This document shows, piece after piece, positions 4,649-9,148 of a DNA stretch of 9,148 nt. How positions within the stretch are numbered: the stretch's first letter is position 1; every line of letters starts with the position of its first letter. Position numbers and translations under genes: made by a program. The notes beneath the pieces were generated by a model that saw nothing but the letters and a program-made list of their open reading frames with translations, was not told the origin of the DNA and made no database searches. Source of the DNA: Nitrospirae bacterium RBG_13_39_12 (GTDB lineage Bacteria; Nitrospirota; Thermodesulfovibrionia; Thermodesulfovibrionales; SM23-35); the NCBI GenBank assembly GCA_001805125.1, contig MHEF01000089.1, forward strand, positions 24,749 to 33,896, given 5' to 3'.

Positions 4649-7180
4649 ATGTTCACGACAAAATTAGGCAAATTGATTGTTGTCGACGATGAAACCGACA
4701 CATTAACCCCTCTATGTGACCTCTTCTCGGAATGGGGTTACGAGGTAAAAGGTTTTACATCAGGGGAAGAAGCTCTGAAGGCTTTGAAGGATAAAGATTG
4801 TGACCTGCTTTTAACCGACCTTGTAATGCCTGAGATGGACGGGATAGAGGTAATGAAGGCAGCGATGGAAATAGACCCGCTCCTCGTTTGCATTATAATC
4901 ACCGGACAGGGAACTATTCAGACCGCTGTTGAAGCAATGAAGACTGGTGCATTTGATTACATTTTGAAACCAATGGATTGGAAAATACTGAAGACGGTTC
5001 TGTCCCGTGCAATGGAGGTGCGAAGGCTGCGGAAATCAGAAAAAAAATACCGTACCATCGTTGAGGACCAGACAGAACTTGTTTGCCGTTTTCTACCCGG
5101 CGAAATACTCACTTTTGTTAATGATGCCTACTGTCGTTATTTTAATAAAAAGCAGGAAGAACTGCTCGGACAAAGCTTTATGACATTAATCCCAGAAGAA
5201 GATCGGGATAAAGTCCGCAAACATTTAACCTTACTCAGTCCGGAAAGCCCTGTATCAACATATGAACACCGTGTCATCAGCCCCGGCGGCGAAATTCGCT
5301 GGCATCACTGGACTAACAGGGTGTTTTTTGATGAGAAGGGTAATATAATCGGATACCAGTCAGTAGGTTGTGACATCACAGAGCGCAAAAAAGCAGAGGA
5401 CAGACTGCGGGAGAGTGAAGAACAATACAGGGAACTTGTAGAAAATATTAATGATATTATTTATTTTGTAGATAGCAATGGTGTAATAACTTATATTAGC
5501 CCACCTGTTAAAGCTGAACTTGGATATGACCCATCTGAAATAATAGGCAGAAACTTCAATGAATTTATTCATAAAGAAGACCTGCAACGAACCATAAAGC
5601 AATTTGAGAAAATACTCTCAGGTCATATTGAACCCTCTGAATATCGTATCATGACCAAATCCGGTGGTGTTCGCTGGGTGCACACATCAAGCCGCTCTGT
5701 ATACAAAGATAATGTGGCGGTTGGATTTCAAGGGGTGATGACTGACATCACCGAGCGCAAGCTGGCAGAGAAGGCACTAAAGGCATCAGAGGAAAAATAC
5801 CGTTTATTAATTGAGAATGCTAATGAAGCGATTATCGTAGCTCAGGATCGGATGCTTAAATTCACCAACCTAAAGACATCAGAATTTACAGGTTATTCAG
5901 AAAAAGAATTAACATCTATTCCATTCGAGCACTTTATCCACCCGGATGACAGGGAATCAGTTTTAAAAAATCATACAAAGAGACTAAGAGGTGAAAAAAT
6001 TCCTGATATTTATTCTTTTAGAATTGTTGATAAAGACAGCAACATTAAGTGGATGAATATCAGTGCTGTTTTAATTACATGGGAAGGCAGACCTGCTTCT
6101 CTTAACTTTTTAAGTGACATCACCGAACGGAAGAAGGCTGAACAAGAACTAAGAGCAAGTGAAGAACGTTTCCGCTCTCTTGCTGATGCAACGTTTGAAG
6201 GGATTGTTTTTCATAAGGAAGGAATACTTCTGAGAGCGAATAACCAGTTCTATAAAATATACGGGTATAAGCCGGACGAATTAATCGGGAAAAATATAAT
6301 TCAGATATTAGTGGCTCATGAATCACGGGCTTTTATGATAAAACAAATTATAGGTGGCGAGACAGGCCCCTATGAATCCATAGGCTTAAGAAAGGATGGG
6401 ACAAGGTTCCCTGTAGAAATTCGGGCAAGACAAATGGAACTTGGAGGACAGAAAATCAGGGTTGCAACAGTTATAGATATCTCTGAGCATAAACAGAGAG
6501 AAGAACAACTGAAAAAGTCATATAAAAAGCTGCGCGATCTTGCGTCAAGACTCTCTGAAGTCGAAGAGGCTGAAAGAAAACAGTTAGCCCAGGAACTACA
6601 TGACCAGGTAGGACAGAATCTGACAGCCCTTGGTATAAATCTAAACATCCTGCCAAGCCTGCTGCCGGCTAAATATAAAACAAAAATAAATGCTCGAATC
6701 AAAGACATGCATATACTTCTCGAAAATACTGTAGATAGTATCCGTAACGTGATGGCAGAACTCAGACCGTCTGTGCTGGATGACTACGGGTTGATGGCAG
6801 CTATACGCTGGTACTCTGAGAAATTTTCAAGCCGCACAAACATGGCTGTTGAAGTACACGGGAAAGAACCTAGTCCTCGTTTAGTTACGCTTGAAGAAAC
6901 AACTTTGTTCCGTATCATTCAGGAAGCATTGACAAATGCAGCAAAACACTCCAGGGCAAGCAAGATTAAAATCAGTTTCAGCAAGACGAAGGATGTAATA
7001 AAACTGATTATTTCTGACAATGGAACCGGTTTCAATCCTGAAACTGTCTATAAAATGAAAAAACAGACAGTGTGGGGGCTGAGCACCATAAAGGAAAGAG
7101 CCGATGCAATGGGCGGCGAACTCCAAATTAAATCAGCCCCCGGAAAAGGGACTAAGATAATTGTGGAAATAAAACGGTGA
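4649..7180 (+). CDS. Soluble hybrid sensor histidine kinase: REC-PAS x4-HisKA_3-HATPase (NarL-type partner)
   Basis: An 843-residue protein (ATG 4649; see the ribosome binding site). It starts with a receiver domain, residues 8-122: acidic pair DD (13-14), phospho-acceptor Asp 57 in LLTDLVMP, Thr 85, Lys 107. Four PAS/PAC modules follow, at about 130-250, 258-374, 380-498 and 505-620. The first three close with the same DITERK linker and the fourth with DISEHK. The kinase core is HisKA_3, with ERKQLAQELHDQVGQ containing phospho-His 651. The ATPase follows: N-box QEALTNAAKH (758-767), DNGTGF (790-795), GLSTIKERADAMGG (810-823) and GKGT (832-835). No membrane segment or signal peptide is present, so it senses in the cytoplasm. 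HisKA_3 kinases normally phosphorylate NarL/FixJ regulators, and one lies 0.5 kb downstream on the other strand. The N-terminal REC suggests it is itself controlled by another kinase. Ligands or cofactors of the PAS domains are not evident. Confidence 0.93.
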   Translation: MFTTKLGKLIVVDDETDTLTPLCDLFSEWGYEVKGFTSGEEALKALKDKDCDLLLTDLVMPEMDGIEVMKAAMEIDPLLVCIIITGQGTIQTAVEAMKTGAFDYILKPMDWKILKTVLSRAMEVRRLRKSEKKYRTIVEDQTELVCRFLPGEILTFVNDAYCRYFNKKQEELLGQSFMTLIPEEDRDKVRKHLTLLSPESPVSTYEHRVISPGGEIRWHHWTNRVFFDEKGNIIGYQSVGCDITERKKAEDRLRESEEQYRELVENINDIIYFVDSNGVITYISPPVKAELGYDPSEIIGRNFNEFIHKEDLQRTIKQFEKILSGHIEPSEYRIMTKSGGVRWVHTSSRSVYKDNVAVGFQGVMTDITERKLAEKALKASEEKYRLLIENANEAIIVAQDRMLKFTNLKTSEFTGYSEKELTSIPFEHFIHPDDRESVLKNHTKRLRGEKIPDIYSFRIVDKDSNIKWMNISAVLITWEGRPASLNFLSDITERKKAEQELRASEERFRSLADATFEGIVFHKEGILLRANNQFYKIYGYKPDELIGKNIIQILVAHESRAFMIKQIIGGETGPYESIGLRKDGTRFPVEIRARQMELGGQKIRVATVIDISEHKQREEQLKKSYKKLRDLASRLSEVEEAERKQLAQELHDQVGQNLTALGINLNILPSLLPAKYKTKINARIKDMHILLENTVDSIRNVMAELRPSVLDDYGLMAAIRWYSEKFSSRTNMAVEVHGKEPSPRLVTLEETTLFRIIQEALTNAAKHSRASKIKISFSKTKDVIKLIISDNGTGFNPETVYKMKKQTVWGLSTIKERADAMGGELQIKSAPGKGTKIIVEIKR

Positions 7181-7185
7181 TACAA

Positions 7186-7213
7186 TTACGGAGTGCGAAA
7201 TGCGGAATGCAAA
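7186..7213 (-). repeat. Heptad-phased repeat array 1 (4 units)
   Basis: Read on the minus strand from 7213: TTTGCAT, TCCGCAT, TTCGCAC, TCCGTAA, then TTG. The consensus is TYYGCAW with exact 7-bp phase. It starts right after the kinase stop and ends 18 bp before the four-helix-bundle gene. With its flanks (7183-7215) it is an inverted copy of 8475-8507, identical at 26 of 33 positions. Confidence 0.65.
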
Positions 7214-7231
7214 ATAAATAGAAATTAAGAA

Positions 7232-7594
7232 ATGAATGTAAATAAGAACAACCTTAAAGATCGGACAAAGAGATTTGCATTGCTTATCATCAAACTCGTT
7301 GAGTCATTGCCAAAAGGTCGGCCTGCTGAAGTCATTGGCCATCAACTACTGCGTGCAGGCACTTCAGTCGGAGCCAATTATCGTGCCGCATGTAGAGCTA
7401 GATCTCGTGCTGATTTTATAGCAAAAATGGGAATTGTTGAAGAGGAAGTCGATGAGACAATCTATTGGTTGGAGCTCTTGGTCGAAGGCAGTATTTTAAA
7501 ATTTACTGATGTAGAATTATTGATAAAAGAAGGGACTGAGATTTTAGCAATTGTTGTTTCTTCAATTAAAACAGCAAAGAAGAATAAAAGTTGA
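7232..7594 (+). CDS. Four-helix-bundle protein, TIGR02436/S23 (23S rRNA intervening-sequence protein) family
   Basis: A 120-residue protein, the usual size of the family. Recognisable features are the first helix (KRFALLIIKLVESLPKG, about residues 13-29), the conserved turn RAGTSVGANYRAACRA (42-57), the family signature around SRADFIAKMGIVEEEVDET (58-76) and WLELL (79-83). A last helix ends in a Lys-rich tail. Relatives form pentameric barrels and include proteins encoded inside 23S rRNA intervening sequences and the Avd accessory proteins of diversity-generating retroelements; the role of free-standing members is unknown. No reverse transcriptase or rRNA lies nearby. Only a weak purine stretch (TTAAGAA) precedes the ATG. 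The gene lies between a kinase and its likely regulator, with heptad repeat arrays on both sides, so it looks like an inserted cassette. Confidence 0.88.
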   Translation: MNVNKNNLKDRTKRFALLIIKLVESLPKGRPAEVIGHQLLRAGTSVGANYRAACRARSRADFIAKMGIVEEEVDETIYWLELLVEGSILKFTDVELLIKEGTEILAIVVSSIKTAKKNKS

Positions 7595-7596
7595 AT

Positions 7597-7624
7597 TCCG
7601 AAATCCGCAGTTCGCAATCCGCAA
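7597..7624 (+). repeat. Heptad-phased repeat array 2 (4 units)
   Basis: TCCGAAA, TCCGCAG, TTCGCAA, TCCGCAA, then TTG, beginning 3 bp after the four-helix gene's stop. With the two preceding bases it matches array 3: 7595-7623 and 7680-7708 are direct repeats identical at 25 of 29 positions, including an exact 13-bp core ATTCCGAAATCCG. Confidence 0.65.
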
Positions 7625-7634
7625 TTGCTTCGTC

Positions 7635-7648
7635 CAACATCTAGTATT
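7635..7648 (+). repeat. Two units of a second heptad family
   Basis: CAACATC followed by TAGTATT, related to the CARYATC heptads at 8436-8456. Short and weak alone, but in the same 7-bp register style and placed between arrays 2 and 3. Confidence 0.3.
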
Positions 7649-7660
7649 GATTTGTTTGAT

Positions 7661-7709
7661 TACGCATTTCGCATTCTGCATTCCGAAATCCGAATTTCGT
7701 AATTCGCAT
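7661..7709 (+). repeat. Heptad-phased repeat array 3 (7 units)
   Basis: Seven consecutive heptamers without slippage: TACGCAT, TTCGCAT, TCTGCAT, TCCGAAA, TCCGAAT, TTCGTAA, TTCGCAT. The array runs right up to the stop codon of the convergent response regulator (7712-7710). The part at 7659-7680 matches 8482-8503 at 19 of 22 positions, so the regulator gene is flanked by direct copies. It also contains a small palindrome, CGAAATCCGAATTTCG. Confidence 0.7.
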
Positions 7710-8363
7710 TCATTTTAAGGGTGTTAGTCCGTGTTCGATGGCAAACTTGACGAGACTTGTTATTTCATGCGTACCAAGCTTTTTCATCAGCCGGCTGCGG
7801 TAGGTTTCAACAGTTTTTGGGGAAAGGTGCAGGGTTTTGGCAATCTCAGCGCTGGTTTTCCCTTCAACAACGAGCTGAAGCACCTCACGCTCGCGGGCAC
7901 TGAGACTATCAATAGGGTTTATGCCTAAAGTCCCGTCTTTTTTAAAGATACTGAATTCCACTACAGTATCTGCAATTTGCCTGCTCAGATACTGCTGTCC
8001 TGAGTGCAAAGTGCGGACAGCGTCCACTACCTCCTGACCGGCTGATTCCTTCAGCAGATATCCTTTTGCTCCTGCCTTTAGTGACCGTGCTGTATGCTCG
8101 GTTGTAGCATGAATGGAAAGGATGATAATGCGTGTATCAGGACAGGCTTTACAGATCTGCTGTGTCGCTTCTATGCCGTTCAATTCCGGCATGGAGATGT
8201 CCATGATGACAACATCAGGGGATAATTTCTGGACCTGTTTTACTGTCTTGCGTCCGTCAGATGCTTCGCCTACAACAGTTATGTCACCTTTTGTCTCAAG
8301 CAAAAGGCGCAGACCATCCCGCACAACAGCATGATCATCAGCTAAAAACACTCTTATAGGCAT
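7710..8363 (-). CDS. NarL/FixJ-family response regulator (REC-LuxR HTH)
   Basis: A 217-residue two-domain regulator of standard length. The receiver (residues 3-120) has the acidic pair DD (9-10), phospho-acceptor Asp 55 in VVIMDISMPELNG, Ser 83 and Lys 105 in GYLLKES. The C-terminal DNA-binding domain (about 152-214) is a LuxR-type helix-turn-helix: LSAREREVLQLVVEGKTSAE (154-173), then LSPKTVETYRSRLMKKLG (180-197). When phosphorylated it should dimerise and bind promoter DNA. It is the natural partner of the HisKA_3 kinase at 4649-7180, although the two genes converge on opposite strands with the four-helix gene and repeats between them. It is divergent from the REC gene at 8639. The Shine-Dalgarno is weak (AGGG lies too far upstream; AAAAG is about 7 nt away). 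Confidence 0.95.
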   Translation of the reverse strand: MPIRVFLADDHAVVRDGLRLLLETKGDITVVGEASDGRKTVKQVQKLSPDVVIMDISMPELNGIEATQQICKACPDTRIIILSIHATTEHTARSLKAGAKGYLLKESAGQEVVDAVRTLHSGQQYLSRQIADTVVEFSIFKKDGTLGINPIDSLSAREREVLQLVVEGKTSAEIAKTLHLSPKTVETYRSRLMKKLGTHEITSLVKFAIEHGLTPLK

Positions 8364-8435
8364 AAATGACTTTTAATCCCTGATACTCGACACATAATTA
8401 CATTTTCTATATATTTATATATACATTATCAAATT

Positions 8436-8456
8436 CAGTATCCAGCATCAAGTATC
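8436..8456 (+). repeat. Heptad array of the second family (3 units)
   Basis: CAGTATC, CAGCATC, AAGTATC in exact 7-bp phase, consensus MARYATC. The sequence family differs from TYYGCAW but the period is the same. Confidence 0.5.
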
Positions 8457-8476
8457 TTTTTTTGCATTTGTTTCAT

Positions 8477-8504
8477 TCTGAATTCTGCATTTTGCATTCT
8501 GCAA
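8477..8504 (+). repeat. Heptad-phased repeat array 4 (4 units)
   Basis: TCTGAAT, TCTGCAT, TTTGCAT, TCTGCAA, then TTG. It ends in GCAATTG as array 2 does. The stretch 8475-8507 is an inverted copy of 7183-7215 (26 of 33 identical; six of the seven differences are C/T). Together the two bracket the four-helix gene plus the regulator. Confidence 0.65.
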
Positions 8505-8511
8505 TTGTTTT

Positions 8512-8525
8512 ATCCGGTATCCGGA
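8512..8525 (+). repeat. ATCCGG(T/A) heptad pair
   Basis: ATCCGGT followed by ATCCGGA; another 7-bp tandem pair, a short tail of the heptad-rich block. It could be chance on its own. Confidence 0.3.
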
Positions 8526-8540
8526 AATTATCAAGTTTTC

Positions 8541-8570
8541 CTGACAGACAATTGTATATATATGTAATAA
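8541..8570 (+). promoter_or_regulatory. Possible promoter of the stand-alone REC gene
   Basis: CTGACA (8541-8546, 5 of 6 to TTGACA) and TAATAA (8565-8570) are separated by 18 nt, giving a leader of about 60 nt. The surrounding AT-rich sequence offers alternatives, so the exact -10 box is uncertain. Confidence 0.25.
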
Positions 8571-8638
8571 CCTATTATCAGGTAGTAAAGGTTTATTTCA
8601 TTTATCAAACAGATGCTTGTTATATACAAGGTTTTCCA

Positions 8639-9097
8639 ATGAACAACGTTAAACGTAAAAAGAAGGTTGCTGAATCCACTATTCTTATTGTCGAAGATCA
8701 TGATGCATTGCGTGACTCCTTGCGGAAATGGCTAAGCTCTGTTTTTCCTGACTGTACTTTTTTTGAGGCAAAAAGCGGAGAAGAAGCTGTTGCTCTGGCC
8801 TCTTCCCATCTACCAAACATCGTTCTGATGGATATAGGGTTACCCAAAATGAGCGGTATTGAGGCAGCACGCCACATCATGGATACTTTCCCTAAGTCTA
8901 AAATAGTAATACTTACCATCCATGATGTTTCCGATTACAAAGCTGATGCCCAAAAAGCAGGTGCGGTTGCTTACATACCCAAGCACATGATGCATAAAGA
9001 GCTTATCCCTACACTAGAAAAACTGCTGACACATCAGGTTGATAATGCGCATAACCCTGCACCGTCAAAGAAAAAAGTTAACGGAATACTATTATGA
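8639..9097 (+). CDS. Stand-alone receiver (CheY-like/NarL-type REC) protein
   Basis: A 152-residue protein with one REC domain (about residues 12-130) and a Lys-rich tail, but no output domain. Key residues are Glu 19/Asp 20 in VEDHD, phospho-acceptor Asp 65 in VLMDIGLPKMSG, Thr 93 and Lys 115 in YIPKH, so phosphorylation should be possible. The REC sequence resembles those of NarL/FixJ regulators, suggesting loss of the helix-turn-helix or a role as a phosphate sink or protein-binding switch. The start is ATG 8639, with AAGG (8628-8631) 7 nt upstream. A longer reading from TTG 8462 would add 59 residues of translated repeat DNA with no domain and is rejected. The stop overlaps the next gene's start (ATGA), so the two are coupled. 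A plausible second target of the kinase at 4649-7180. Confidence 0.9.
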   Translation: MNNVKRKKKVAESTILIVEDHDALRDSLRKWLSSVFPDCTFFEAKSGEEAVALASSHLPNIVLMDIGLPKMSGIEAARHIMDTFPKSKIVILTIHDVSDYKADAQKAGAVAYIPKHMMHKELIPTLEKLLTHQVDNAHNPAPSKKKVNGILL

Positions 9098-9148
9098 ATA
9101 AAAGGAATGTTAGGGTAGAACCGTTTGACAAGCGTGCTCTCAAAAAGA
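9094..9148 (+). CDS. Start of an unidentified gene, cut by the window edge
   Basis: ATG 9094 overlaps the REC gene's TGA by 4 nt (ATGA), the usual sign of translational coupling. The 18 codons visible (MNKRNVRVEPFDKRALKK) stay open to the edge and are strongly basic. That is too short to assign a family. By context it could be another signalling component, but the sequence does not show this. Confidence 0.5.
   Translation, partial: MNKRNVRVEPFDKRALKK

Larger units (their letters stand above)
8364..8638. other. Divergent intergenic region between the two response-regulator genes
   Basis: 275 bp without a gene. Near the regulator it is extremely AT-rich (8404-8427, alternating TATA runs), the likely promoter zone for the minus-strand regulator. 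It then holds heptad arrays at 8436-8456, 8477-8504 and 8512-8525, and a possible promoter for the REC gene. The frame open upstream of 8639 (starting TTG 8462) is only readthrough of these repeats. Confidence 0.6.

Noticed and set aside
6370..6708. 112-residue minus-strand open frame
   Set aside because: It is antisense to the well-supported kinase gene, Ser/Cys-rich shadow composition, with no recognisable motif.
7232..7594. Avd of a diversity-generating retroelement
   Set aside because: The family is related, but there is no reverse transcriptase or template/variable repeat pair in the window.
7186..7709. CRISPR array
   Set aside because: The repeats are 7 bp, directly adjacent, degenerate and without spacers; no cas genes are present.
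8462..8638. 59-residue N-terminal extension of the REC protein from TTG 8462
   Set aside because: It translates heptad repeat DNA, has no domain character, and ATG 8639 has its own ribosome binding site.

Overview
The window reads as a piece of an AT-rich chromosome from a Gram-negative-type, environmentally sensing bacterium. A Nitrospirota or deltaproteobacteria-like organism fits the PAS-rich kinase, the PilZ/DUF4388 protein, the TraB/GumN family protein and the palindromic intergenic repeats. This placement is an impression from gene style, not a proof, and there is no rRNA or other taxonomic marker.

Left part (1-2167, minus strand): a compact three-gene run, transcribed leftwards. It encodes an exported TraB/GumN-family protein (2167-1265), a YacP-like NYN-domain nuclease (about 1243-755) and an Aur1-type PAP2-family membrane enzyme (755 to the left edge, cut off). 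The NYN gene has no ATG, GTG or TTG start before its first core strand. It begins best at an ATA codon behind a good GGAGG, in the same frame as the TraB stop codon. Its stop overlaps the PAP2 start (TGATG).

Intergenic region 2168-2834: no intact gene. It holds a cloverleaf-like palindromic repeat (2270-2343), a short reading frame broken by TGA (2393-2605) and a MITE-like element with 30-bp imperfect terminal inverted repeats (2601-2752).

Middle (2835-7180): two divergent signalling genes share a 143-bp gap with back-to-back predicted promoters. Leftwards is a four-part PilZ-DUF4388-J domain-TPR protein, whose promoter sits so close to the ATG that its mRNA may be leaderless. Rightwards is a soluble sensor kinase with the order REC-PAS-PAS-PAS-PAS-HisKA_3-HATPase.

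Right part (7181-9148): a TIGR02436/S23-type four-helix-bundle gene lies between the kinase and a convergent NarL/FixJ-type response regulator. A divergent stand-alone REC protein follows, translationally coupled to a gene that runs off the right edge. The spaces around the four-helix gene and the regulator are filled with degenerate repeats kept in strict 7-bp phase, in at least two sequence families. This heptad-phased material and the gene it surrounds are the least explained part of the window.

Likely working together (inference): the HisKA_3 kinase phosphorylates the NarL-type regulator and perhaps the single-domain REC protein, while its own N-terminal REC lets another kinase tune it. 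The PilZ protein would add a c-di-GMP input at the same locus.
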